Shown: positions 1 through 5,461 of the stretch, piece after piece
Layout of the letters: each line of letters starts with the position of its first letter
Numbering within the stretch: position 1 is the stretch's first letter
Assembly: GCA_017939945.1 (NCBI GenBank)
Contig: JAGAZS010000338.1
Span: forward strand, 1-5,461
From: Schwartzia sp. (in: firmicutes)
Lineage (GTDB): Bacteria > Bacillota > Negativicutes > Selenomonadales > Selenomonadaceae
Direction: 5' to 3'
Length of the DNA stretch: 5,461 bases
Translations under genes and position numbers: made by a program
The notes under the pieces: generated by a model
What the model was told of the DNA's origin: nothing
Database searches by the model: none
What the model saw: only the letters and a program-made list of their open reading frames with translations

Positions 1-2
1 CG

Positions 3-1727
3 GGGATGTACAGCGGTTATCTTTCCGCGATCCTAGACGCGGGCAACAACGCCTATTATCAGGAGCAGACGCGGCTTTATGACGCGCATGAGAACGGCGT
101 CGACAGGAATCCCGCCGATCATCGGATTGTCGATGAGGTGATGAACGGGCTCGTCGAACGCGGGACCTATGTGCTCGATATCCGTTCGCTGCCCTTCCGC
201 TGGAACGTGAACGACAGCACGGAGTTCAACGCGGCCTGTTTTCCGACGAACTACATTACTGTCAACAAGGGACTCGTGGTCGGACTGAACGGGAATATCG
301 ACGAGATTGCCGGCGTGCTTGCCCACGAGATGACTCACGGCGTCAAGCTGCACGCGGCATACAATTATGCGCGGGCGGCGGCGCAGGCCTTCGGCATCAA
401 TTTCCTCGGCATGGTGACGGGCGCGGTGCGTCCCGATGTGGTGGGTGTTTTGGCCGATTATTCCGTTGCGAAGAACGTCATCCTGCCCGCCGAGTACGAG
501 GCGGACGAGGGCGGCTTTTACCTTGCGGCCAGCGCAGGGTTCAATCCCGGCGGTCCCGCGGCGGCGATGGCGCGCATGGACTATATGACGAAACATCCCG
601 ATACTTTTGACCGGAGTTACGGCGCCGATCCTTACGATCATCCGGATACGGACAAGCGCGAGGCGAAGCTGGCGGATATGATGACCGCGTACAGCGCGGG
701 GCACGTGACGGTGAAGGACAGGAAAGAGATCCTGATTGACGGGCAGCCGCTTTTGAAGGCGTTGTATTCGACGGACGTTTACGACGACACGCCGGAGCAG
801 GCGTACCTGATCGCGGGCGGACTGGCGCACGCGTTCCATGAGTATGCGACGGCGGAGGAATGGGCGTTCCGCCCCGGAGAAAACGGGCGCATCGCGTTCC
901 TCGATTCCGACCGTGTGTATGCGTATCTGAAGGACGCCGTCGAGCGGAATCACGCCGAGGCGGAGCTGGAGCGGCTTGTGCGTGCGGCATACGCGGCGGA
1001 AAGCACGACAGGCGCGCGGGAGAAAATGAAGTCCGAGGAGGCGGAGCGGCTTTCTTTTTGGCAGGAACGTATGGCAAAGAACGCCGAGGCGAACGAAAAT
1101 CTTGTCGAACGGTTGTACAAGAACGCCGACGCATATAACGACATCAACGAGCCGGAGCTTTCGATTACCGAGGGCGCGCGGACTTTCGACTGCGAGCGGC
1201 AGGATGTGAAGCTGGCGGGCGTGTACGCGGTACGCGGGCGCGCGAAGGCGCTGATGGGCGATTTCGAGGGCGCGATGGCGGATTGCAATTATGCGGTGGG
1301 GCTCGATCCGAAGGACGCCTATGTGTTCCTGAACCGCGGTGAGGTCAAGCGGGCCATGGGATTGCCGGAGGCCGCACTGGAGGATATCGAGAAAGCTATA
1401 GAGCTGGACCCGAAAGCGATTGCCGCGCAAAAAATGGCCGCCGACGTCGAGGACGAGCTGGGACGGAAAGACGAAGCGCGAAATCATTACGCCGCCTATC
1501 ATAAGCTTGTGCCGGACGCGATGGACATTCCCGACGAGTATTACAAGCTGATTGATCCGAAGAAATGGGAGCGCATCGAGAAGGATCGCGAAAAGGAAAG
1601 AAAGCGCATGGCGGAGGAGCGCCAGAAGCAAGAAGGGAAAAAAGAGGAATCGGGGAAAGAAGCTGCAAAGAACGATACGCAGAAGACAAACAGCGGTGAG
1701 CAGAAAAAAGACGAGCAGAAAAAATAA
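3..1727 (+). CDS. M48-family zinc metalloprotease with C-terminal TPR repeats (5' end probably outside the window)
   Basis: Likely an extracytoplasmic zinc endopeptidase of the M48 (BepA/YfgC-like) group, which handles envelope proteins. Numbering is from the ATG at 6. H107-E-M-T-H111 is the HExxH catalytic motif, with E108 the general base. E163 in E-Y-E-A-D supplies the expected third zinc ligand, and H212 in a DHPDTDKR segment matches the position of the BepA 'His switch'. Residues 404-437, 438-471 and 472-505 are three 34-residue TPRs (LDP at 433-435 and 467-469). About 526-573 is a Lys/Glu/Gln-rich tail. Family members normally carry a signal peptide. None is seen here, the frame is open to the window edge, and no ribosome binding site precedes the ATG, so the true start probably lies upstream. 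Substrate unknown. The TPRs suggest protein-protein contacts. The gene ends at a terminator shared with the convergent cupin gene. Confidence 0.9.
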   Translation, partial: GMYSGYLSAILDAGNNAYYQEQTRLYDAHENGVDRNPADHRIVDEVMNGLVERGTYVLDIRSLPFRWNVNDSTEFNAACFPTNYITVNKGLVVGLNGNIDEIAGVLAHEMTHGVKLHAAYNYARAAAQAFGINFLGMVTGAVRPDVVGVLADYSVAKNVILPAEYEADEGGFYLAASAGFNPGGPAAAMARMDYMTKHPDTFDRSYGADPYDHPDTDKREAKLADMMTAYSAGHVTVKDRKEILIDGQPLLKALYSTDVYDDTPEQAYLIAGGLAHAFHEYATAEEWAFRPGENGRIAFLDSDRVYAYLKDAVERNHAEAELERLVRAAYAAESTTGAREKMKSEEAERLSFWQERMAKNAEANENLVERLYKNADAYNDINEPELSITEGARTFDCERQDVKLAGVYAVRGRAKALMGDFEGAMADCNYAVGLDPKDAYVFLNRGEVKRAMGLPEAALEDIEKAIELDPKAIAAQKMAADVEDELGRKDEARNHYAAYHKLVPDAMDIPDEYYKLIDPKKWERIEKDREKERKRMAEERQKQEGKKEESGKEAAKNDTQKTNSGEQKKDEQKK

Positions 1728-1728
1728 G

Positions 1729-1785
1729 AATCGCCGTCCAATCCGAAATGAAAAGGATTGGACGGCGATTTTTCTTTATTTTTTT
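1729..1785. terminator. Bidirectional intrinsic terminator between convergent genes
   Basis: The arms 1729-1744 and 1755-1770 are perfect 16-bp inverted repeats around a 10-nt loop. On the plus strand a T-rich run (1769-1785) follows and would end the protease transcript. On the minus strand the A-rich end of the protease gene (1719-1727) reads as a T-run, so the same hairpin can end the cupin transcript. It fills almost the whole 48-bp gap between the two stop codons (TAA at 1725-1727 and TAA, minus strand, at 1776-1778). Confidence 0.9.
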
Positions 1786-2456
1786 CCGAACAGTTTCGCG
1801 ATGTCGCCGAAGGCGGAGCGGGGCGAGGATTCGCCTTCTTCTTTGGACGGAGGCAGCGCGTCGTATTCTTTGTCGTCGACTTCTTCCAGGAACGCGTTGG
1901 AGGCGCCGGGCGCCGCGATCGGGATAAGCAGGTGGGAGAACCAGCTGTCTTTGGCTGCGCCGTGCCAGTGCTTGATTTCCGCCGGGACATTGATTATATC
2001 GCCGGGACGGAGCGGCTGCGGCTCCTTGCCTTCTTCCTGGTACCAGCCGGCGCCGCCCGTGACGAGAAGCGCCTGCCCGCCGCTGTGGTGGATGTGCCAG
2101 TTCGTCCGGCAGCCGGGTTCAAAGGTCATGTTGATGACCGGACCGCCGCGGGGGACGAGGTGATTCAGATAGGTATTGCCGGAAAAGAATTTTGCGACGT
2201 CGCCTGTCAGCGGTTCGCCTACGGGGAAGAAACTCGGATTGTTCGCCTCGGCGTCGTGCTCGTCGACGGGGGCTTCTGCGCTCTCGTTTTCGGCGCCGTT
2301 TGTCTGATCCGTCTCCTGGGCGGTGACGTCTGTTCCGTCGGCCGCGGAAGTTTCCTGCGCGCTTTCGCCGGTGGAGGTTTCTGTCGCAGCATCAGGCGCA
2401 TTGTCGGGCGTTTTTTCTTCGGGCGGGCGGAAAACCCATCGGTTGACTGAAATCAT
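1776..2456 (-). CDS. Cupin-domain protein with acidic low-complexity N-terminal segment (hydroxynitrile-lyase-like cupin subgroup)
   Basis: A 226-residue protein with one cupin barrel at about 85-185. Cupin motif 1 holds H121-x-H123 and Q128 where most cupins have Glu. Motif 2 is GDIINVPAEIKHWHGA, with H163 as the fourth ligand. A His/His/Gln/His metal site and the KHWHGA ending resemble the small cupins that include bacterial manganese-dependent (R)-mandelonitrile lyases and carboxymuconolactone-decarboxylase-associated cupins. The physiological reaction is unknown, and that resemblance should not be read as proof of lyase activity. Residues about 11-75 are Glu/Asp/Thr/Ala-rich and probably disordered. 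No signal peptide or membrane segment is seen. The start is ATG at 2456: AGAGGTGA lies 5 nt upstream, and an in-frame GTG three codons earlier falls inside that ribosome binding site. The gene has its own promoter and converges on the protease gene. Confidence 0.85.
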   Translation of the reverse strand: MISVNRWVFRPPEEKTPDNAPDAATETSTGESAQETSAADGTDVTAQETDQTNGAENESAEAPVDEHDAEANNPSFFPVGEPLTGDVAKFFSGNTYLNHLVPRGGPVINMTFEPGCRTNWHIHHSGGQALLVTGGAGWYQEEGKEPQPLRPGDIINVPAEIKHWHGAAKDSWFSHLLIPIAAPGASNAFLEEVDDKEYDALPPSKEEGESSPRSAFGDIAKLFGKK

Positions 2457-2461
2457 GACGT

Positions 2462-2469
2462 TCACCTCT
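2462..2469 (-). promoter_or_regulatory. Ribosome binding site of the cupin gene
   Basis: On the minus strand AGAGGTGA is followed by 5 nt and then ATG at 2456-2454. It overlaps the alternative GTG start at 2465-2463, which makes that longer reading unlikely. Confidence 0.8.
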
Positions 2470-2500
2470 ATATGCGTTCAGTATGACAGTTCTATGGTAT

Positions 2501-2529
2501 ATATTATAATATTCGGCGCGAAAAATCAA
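2501..2529 (-). promoter_or_regulatory. Probable sigma-70-type promoter of the cupin gene
   Basis: On the minus strand a TTGATT box (2529-2524) precedes a perfect TATAAT (2508-2503) with a short 15-nt spacer. The overlapping TAATAT (2506-2501) gives a 17-nt spacer with a weaker -10. Either would start transcription about 40 nt before the ATG. The segment is AT-rich, in contrast with the GC-rich genes on both sides. Confidence 0.55.
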
Positions 2530-2542
2530 TTTTCCTGCCAAC

Positions 2543-2591
2543 AAAAAACTCGTCCCGAAGCGATTGTCTTGAACCGTTCGTGACGAGTTTT
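2543..2591 (-). terminator. Intrinsic terminator of the AGCS symporter gene
   Basis: Arms 2545-2554 and 2582-2591 pair perfectly over 10 bp. After a C/T mismatch, 2556-2559 pairs with 2577-2580. Reading the minus strand, the stem ends in GACGAG followed by six Ts (2548-2543). It starts 13 nt past the symporter stop codon (2607-2605). It also separates the symporter transcript from the cupin promoter, so the two minus-strand genes are likely separate units. Confidence 0.8.
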
Positions 2592-2604
2592 CATTCTTGT
2601 TGTC

Positions 2605-3987
2605 TTATTTTTCCTTCTCGATCACGTTCGCCTCATAGTCGAAGCATTCCTGTGCGATGTCCTTTGAGAGCCAGATCAGGCAGATCAGGTTCGGGATGGA
2701 CATCAAGCCGTTCATCGTGTCGGAGAAGTTCCAGACGATTTCAAGCGTCGTGGTCGCTCCGACGAAGGTGATCAGCGAGAAAATCACGCGGTAGGCCATG
2801 ATGGCGGGGCGGGCGCTGACCAAGTATTCGAGGGATTTCTCGCCGTAATACTCCCAGCCGAGGATCGTGGAAAACGCGAAGAGCGCCAGCGAAACGGAGA
2901 CGATCAGCGGCGCGGATTCGCCGAAAGCGGACTTGAAAGCGAGGATCGTCAGGTTCGCGCCGGAAACCAGCTTGCCCGTGGCCGGGTCGGTCATGCCGAG
3001 CGCGCCGGAGGACGCGATGACAAGCCCCGTCAGCATGCAAATGATCATCGTGTCGAAGAAGGTGCCTGTCATGTTGACGTAGCCCTGCCGGGACGGATGG
3101 TCGGTGCGGGCCGCCGCGGCCGCGATCGGCGCCGAGCCCATGCCCGCCTCGTTGGAGAAGACGCCGCGGGCTACGCCCCAGCGCATGGCCGTCAGCATGG
3201 AGGCAACGATGGAGCCGCCAACGCCGCCGGTCACCGCGTCCATCGAGAACGCCATGCGGAAAATCTCGGCAACGCCCGCCGGAATGGCGGAAATGTTCGT
3301 GAGGATGGCGACAATGGCCGCGATGAAATAAAGCGCCACCATGAGGGGAACGATGACGCTGGACACCGCGCCGATGCTGCGGATGCCCCGCACGAGAATC
3401 AGGAGCGAAAGCACCGTGATGACCGCTCCCGTTGTCGCCGTCGAAACGCCGAAGCTCGCATGGATGGCCGAGGCAATGGAATTCGCCTGCGTCATGTTGC
3501 CGATGCCGAAGGAGGAAAAGACCGCGAACAGCGCGAAAAGCGTCGCCATTACGCTGCCAAAGGCGCCGCCGATGCCGTTTTTCATGGCGTACATCGGGCC
3601 GCCGGACATTTCGCCGACGCTGTTCGTCTCGCGGTATTTGACCGCCAGCACCGATTCGCCGTATTTCGTGGAAAGCCCGAAAAGCGCGCTGACCCACATC
3701 CAGACAAGCGCGCCGGGGCCGCCCAAGACCATCGCCGTCGCGACGCCGACGATATTGCCGGTGCCGACGGTGGCGGAGAGCGCCGTCATCAGCGACTGGA
3801 ACGGAGAGATGTCGCCCTCGTGCTGATCCTTTTTCTCAAAAATCATGCGGATGGCGTACATCAGGTTGAGCCAGGGCAAGAATTTCAGCCGGACAGTCAA
3901 AAAGACGCCGGTGCCGACGAGAAGCGCCAGCATGATCGGACCCCAGACAAAATTGTTCACGTCGTTCAATAATTGCTCAATATTCAT
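2605..3987 (-). CDS. AGCS-family sodium:alanine/glycine symporter
   Basis: A multi-pass inner-membrane carrier of 460 residues that takes up small neutral amino acids (alanine, glycine, or glutamine in some relatives) with Na+ (TC 2.A.25, LeuT-like fold). The family signature is at 89-104 (GGPGALVWMWVSALFG); the position usually Phe before WMW is Val here. Other family-typical blocks are ATVGTGNIVGVATA (72-85), GGPMYAMKNG (129-138), GVARGVFSNEAGMGSAPIAA (271-290) and GWEYYGEKS (378-386). Length is normal and the frame is intact, with hydrophobic segments throughout and a short charged C-terminus. The start is ATG at 3987, with GGAG 5 nt upstream; an in-frame GTG two codons earlier overlaps the ribosome binding site region. 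It is transcribed alone from a good promoter and ends at its own terminator. The exact substrate cannot be told from sequence. Confidence 0.93.
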   Translation of the reverse strand: MNIEQLLNDVNNFVWGPIMLALLVGTGVFLTVRLKFLPWLNLMYAIRMIFEKKDQHEGDISPFQSLMTALSATVGTGNIVGVATAMVLGGPGALVWMWVSALFGLSTKYGESVLAVKYRETNSVGEMSGGPMYAMKNGIGGAFGSVMATLFALFAVFSSFGIGNMTQANSIASAIHASFGVSTATTGAVITVLSLLILVRGIRSIGAVSSVIVPLMVALYFIAAIVAILTNISAIPAGVAEIFRMAFSMDAVTGGVGGSIVASMLTAMRWGVARGVFSNEAGMGSAPIAAAAARTDHPSRQGYVNMTGTFFDTMIICMLTGLVIASSGALGMTDPATGKLVSGANLTILAFKSAFGESAPLIVSVSLALFAFSTILGWEYYGEKSLEYLVSARPAIMAYRVIFSLITFVGATTTLEIVWNFSDTMNGLMSIPNLICLIWLSKDIAQECFDYEANVIEKEK

Positions 3988-3992
3988 TGCCA

Positions 3993-3996
3993 CTCC
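3993..3996 (-). promoter_or_regulatory. Ribosome binding site of the symporter gene
   Basis: On the minus strand TTTTGGAG ends 5 nt before ATG at 3987-3985. It supports that ATG over the GTG at 3993-3991, which overlaps the GGAG core. Confidence 0.7.
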
Positions 3997-4040
3997 AAAA
4001 CCTTTCCTTTAAAATCGGGCGTGGAACACACCCATTTCAT

Positions 4041-4069
4041 AGTATAAGAAAGCGGTTTCGTTTTGTAAA
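4041..4069 (-). promoter_or_regulatory. Sigma-70-type promoter of the symporter gene
   Basis: On the minus strand TTTACA (4069-4064) and TATACT (4046-4041) are separated by exactly 17 nt. Each box matches the consensus at five of six positions. The start of transcription would be near 4034, giving a leader of about 47 nt. I see no riboswitch or attenuator in that leader. Confidence 0.8.
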
Positions 4070-4119
4070 GTGGAAAATCATGTATACTTTCGGGGGTTGC
4101 GGAGCGGTTCAAATTTTTC

Positions 4120-4149
4120 TTGCCAAGCAGGAGATATTTATGATATATT
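4120..4149 (+). promoter_or_regulatory. Extended -10 promoter driving the riboswitch and exchanger
   Basis: TTGCCA (4120-4125) is followed by an 18-nt spacer and TATATT (4144-4149), with TGA just before it forming an extended -10 (TGnTATATT). The predicted start, about 7 nt downstream, is near 4156. That is the first base of the aptamer P1 helix, so promoter and riboswitch calls support each other. The promoter is divergent from that of the symporter, with about 50 bp between the two -35 boxes. Confidence 0.7.
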
Positions 4150-4155
4150 GAGTTT

Positions 4156-4258
4156 GCAAACAGAGGGAGTAGCATCACGACCTGTATCGTCAGGACGGGT
4201 ATTTATACCCCGGTGCGGTCGGCATGGTTTGAGATCGTGCAGCGAGACTTTGCTTTGC
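4156..4258 (+). promoter_or_regulatory. yybP-ykoY manganese riboswitch aptamer
   Basis: Both conserved blocks of the Mn2+-sensing yybP-ykoY family are present: GAGGGAGTAGC at 4163-4173 (family form GGGGAGUAGC) and GCGAGACTTTG at 4242-4252 (family form GCAAGACCUUU). They are joined by P1: 4161-4165 pairs with 4248-4252, and 4156-4160 pairs with 4254-4258, with C4253 bulged. The GGAGUAG and AGCGAGA loops then face each other as in the known structures. Further helices fit: CACGA 4176-4180 with TCGTG 4235-4239, CCTG/CAGG (4181-4184 with 4191-4194) and GGGTA/TACCC (4197-4201 with 4206-4210). In this family Mn2+ binding usually raises expression of metal exporters. The call rests on recalled consensus and hand folding, not a covariance-model search. 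Confidence 0.85.
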
Positions 4259-4294
4259 GCGTATTTGGCGCGCAGCGGAGGACTCGCTGCTTTT
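4239..4294 (+). terminator. Riboswitch expression platform: terminator that competes with the aptamer
   Basis: GCAGCGAG (4239-4246) inside the aptamer's 3' block pairs perfectly with CTCGCTGC (4283-4290), directly before TTTT (4291-4294). The stem can continue past an A/A mismatch and is topped by a GC-rich hairpin, TGCGCG 4256-4261 with CGCGCA 4269-4274. The left arm uses bases needed for P1 and the second metal-site loop, so aptamer and terminator cannot coexist. This predicts transcription termination without Mn2+ and read-through with it. A smaller rival hairpin (4272-4277 with 4285-4290) is also possible. The U-run is short, so part of the control might be exerted otherwise. Confidence 0.65.
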
Positions 4295-4300
4295 GTGTAT

Positions 4301-4307
4301 GGGGAGG
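4301..4307 (+). promoter_or_regulatory. Ribosome binding site of the exchanger gene
   Basis: GGGGAGG lies 7 nt before ATG at 4315. It decides the start: a longer in-frame reading from GTG at 4213 would lie within the riboswitch and terminator and has no ribosome binding site of its own. Confidence 0.85.
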
Positions 4308-4314
4308 TTGCATT

Positions 4315-5343
4315 ATGAATCCTGTAGTTTCCGTTCTTATTGCATTCACGGTGCTTGTAATCGGTTTCTGGCTTTTGGTGAAGGGCGCCGATTATTTTGT
4401 GGAGGGCGCGTCGGCGGTGGCCCGGCGGCTCAGCATCCCGCCGCTGGTGGTGGGGCTGACCATCGTCTCCATGGGGACGAGCCTGCCGGAGCTGGCGGTC
4501 AGCGTCACGGCGGCCTTGGCGGGCAGCAACGAGGTCGCCGTCAGCAACGTCACCGGGTCAAACATTTTCAACTTGATGGTGGTCTGCGGCGTCTCGACGC
4601 TGTTCCTGCCGATGGCGGTGGACGAGGAGACGCGGCGGCGGCAGCTCCCCTTCTCGATTTTCTGCGCGGCGTTGATGGCGGCTTTCGGCATGACGGGCGC
4701 GGCGGAGGGCGCGGGCGTCGTCGGCGTCATCGGCCACGGGGAGGGCTTGGCATTGCTGGCGCTTTTCGTGGGCTTCCTTGCCTACACCGTGCACATGGCG
4801 CGCAAAGGCCGCGATGATATGGAGGAGGACGAGGCCGGCGAAATTCTTTCCCCGATAATGAGCGCGGTGTATATCGTGGGCGGCATCCTCGCCATCAAGT
4901 TCGGCGGCGATTTCGTCGTGGGCGGGGATATGGTGATCGCCGGCCGGGAAGTGGGCTACGGCGCGGTGGCCATCGCGCGGATGCTGGGCATGAGCGAGAC
5001 GCTGATCGGCCTCACCATCATCGCCGTCGGCACGAGCCTGCCGGAACTGGTCACCTCGGTAGTGGCGGCGCGGAAAGGCGAGATCGACATGGCGATAGGC
5101 AACGTCGTCGGCTCGAACATTTTCAATATCCTGTTCATCCTCGGCACGGCGGCGGCTATCCACCCCGTCAGCTTCACGATGGAAAACCTGATCGACGACG
5201 GCATCCTGATCGCGTTCAGCGTGCTGGTCTGGATTTTCTCGTCCACGGACGGCGGGAAAATATTGAAGCGTGAGGGCGTCGTCATGCTGGCGTGCTATGC
5301 AGGGTTTGTCGCCTACGCGATTTGGCGGGTGTACGGAGTTTGA
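4315..5343 (+). CDS. CaCA-family cation exchanger (YrbG-like), probably Mn2+-responsive
   Basis: A 342-residue inner-membrane antiporter with the two inverted alpha-repeats of the cation/Ca2+ exchanger superfamily, each near GTSLPE...GSNIFN: residues about 50-88 and 236-272. By analogy with NCX_Mj the ion site would involve E59, N83, E244 and N268; Asn in the last position (Asp in NCX_Mj) is common in YrbG-type proteins. S77 stands where alpha-1 usually has Gly (SNVTGSN). About ten hydrophobic segments are seen, split by a short acidic loop (about 162-178, DDMEEDEAGE). Homology alone would say Na+/Ca2+ antiport. The Mn2+ riboswitch in its leader instead points to export of Mn2+, perhaps along with Ca2+; this is inference. 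No partner gene follows within the window. Confidence 0.92.
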   Translation: MNPVVSVLIAFTVLVIGFWLLVKGADYFVEGASAVARRLSIPPLVVGLTIVSMGTSLPELAVSVTAALAGSNEVAVSNVTGSNIFNLMVVCGVSTLFLPMAVDEETRRRQLPFSIFCAALMAAFGMTGAAEGAGVVGVIGHGEGLALLALFVGFLAYTVHMARKGRDDMEEDEAGEILSPIMSAVYIVGGILAIKFGGDFVVGGDMVIAGREVGYGAVAIARMLGMSETLIGLTIIAVGTSLPELVTSVVAARKGEIDMAIGNVVGSNIFNILFILGTAAAIHPVSFTMENLIDDGILIAFSVLVWIFSSTDGGKILKREGVVMLACYAGFVAYAIWRVYGV

Positions 5344-5372
5344 GAATGAAAAAATGGCAGCAATAAAAATGA

Positions 5373-5386
5373 GAGCCGGCAGGCTC
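5373..5386 (+). other. Small hairpin downstream of the exchanger gene
   Basis: GAGCC and GGCTC enclose a GGCA tetraloop about 30 nt after the stop codon. There is no U-run after it, so it is not a standard terminator. It could protect the 3' end of the mRNA or be chance. Confidence 0.3.
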
Positions 5387-5422
5387 AATGTCATTAAGTT
5401 AAGTATAATTCCAGTTTTCTTT

Positions 5423-5453
5423 AACAATCGTGGAACTTCCACGGCTGTTTTAT
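5423..5453 (+). terminator. Possible weak terminator of the exchanger transcript
   Basis: CGTGG (5429-5433) and CCACG (5439-5443) enclose a 5-nt loop; the 15-nt core is a near-perfect palindrome. The stem can extend through a U-G pair and an A/C mismatch to AACA (5423-5426) with TGTT (5446-5449). TTTTAT follows. It lies about 80 nt past the stop codon, and no gene is visible between, so a role as terminator is plausible but the stem is modest. Confidence 0.4.
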
Positions 5454-5461
5454 ATTGGTAC

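Noticed and set aside
33..1631. Long open frame on the minus strand (532 codons) opposite the M48 protease
   Set aside because: Its translation is Arg/His/Val-rich with no recognisable domain. It is the complement of a GC-rich gene with clear catalytic motifs and TPRs, so it is a shadow.
2741..3697. Long open frame within the symporter in another frame, plus plus-strand frames at 3097-3972
   Set aside because: Arg/His/Gly-rich, low-complexity products. The minus-strand symporter frame has the complete AGCS signature and family blocks over the same DNA.
4083..4088. TATACT as a second forward promoter for the exchanger
   Set aside because: No acceptable -35 box lies at 16-18 nt upstream, whereas the promoter at 4120-4149 has both boxes, an extended -10 and a start that fits the aptamer.
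4091..4116. GGTTCAAAT resembling a tRNA T-arm
   Set aside because: No matching acceptor, D or anticodon arms are present, and no CCA-type end follows. A chance match just upstream of the exchanger promoter.
5404..5409. Perfect TATAAT in the downstream tail, as a promoter for a gene past the window
   Set aside because: No -35-like hexamer lies 15-19 nt upstream, there is no TGn extension, and a terminator-like hairpin follows at once. Cannot be supported.
4558..5442. Minus-strand open frame with a hydrophobic start, opposite the exchanger
   Set aside because: Only the first 36 or so residues, from the non-coding tail, look protein-like. The rest is His/Arg/Asp-rich complement of the exchanger gene, and there is no ribosome binding site.
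1..5461. CRISPR arrays, insertion sequences, attachment sites, tRNA or rRNA genes
   Set aside because: I saw no regularly spaced repeats, transposase-like frames, terminal inverted repeats around a gene, or structural RNA genes other than the riboswitch.

Overview
The window looks like chromosomal DNA of a GC-rich, low-complexity-tolerant Firmicute-type bacterium. The evidence is AT-rich intergenic gaps with sigma-70-type promoters, strong GGAGG-like ribosome binding sites, compact intrinsic terminators and a cis-acting riboswitch. The protein types (secreted-type M48 protease with TPRs, AGCS symporter, CaCA exchanger) and the GC-rich codon use would fit Negativicutes such as Selenomonadales. 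That placement is inference from memory of similar proteins; no search was run.

Layout: (1) 1-1727, plus strand: an M48 zinc metalloprotease with three C-terminal TPR repeats and a lysine/glutamate-rich tail, probably missing its N-terminus at the window edge. (2) 1729-1785: a perfect 16-bp hairpin shared as a bidirectional terminator with the convergent next gene. (3) 1776-2456, minus strand: a single-domain cupin with a long acidic, low-complexity N-terminal segment. (4) 2543-2591: terminator of the next minus-strand gene. (5) 2605-3987, minus strand: an AGCS-family sodium:alanine/glycine symporter. (6) 3988-4314: a divergent regulatory region with one promoter for the symporter and one for the exchanger, the latter followed by a probable yybP-ykoY manganese riboswitch and its terminator. 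(7) 4315-5343, plus strand: a CaCA-family cation exchanger. (8) 5344-5461: non-coding, with two hairpins, one terminator-like.

The most informative point is the pairing of (6) and (7). The leader carries both conserved blocks of the Mn2+-sensing aptamer (GGGAGTAGC and GCGAGACTTTG), joined by a 10-bp P1 helix. The 3' block can instead form the left arm of a long terminator stem just before a U-run. This predicts that Mn2+ turns on the exchanger, so an exchanger that homology alone would call Na+/Ca2+ is more likely part of manganese (or mixed Mn/Ca) efflux.

The four genes do not form one operon. Each has its own promoter or terminator, and apart from the riboswitch-exchanger unit they show no obvious common pathway.
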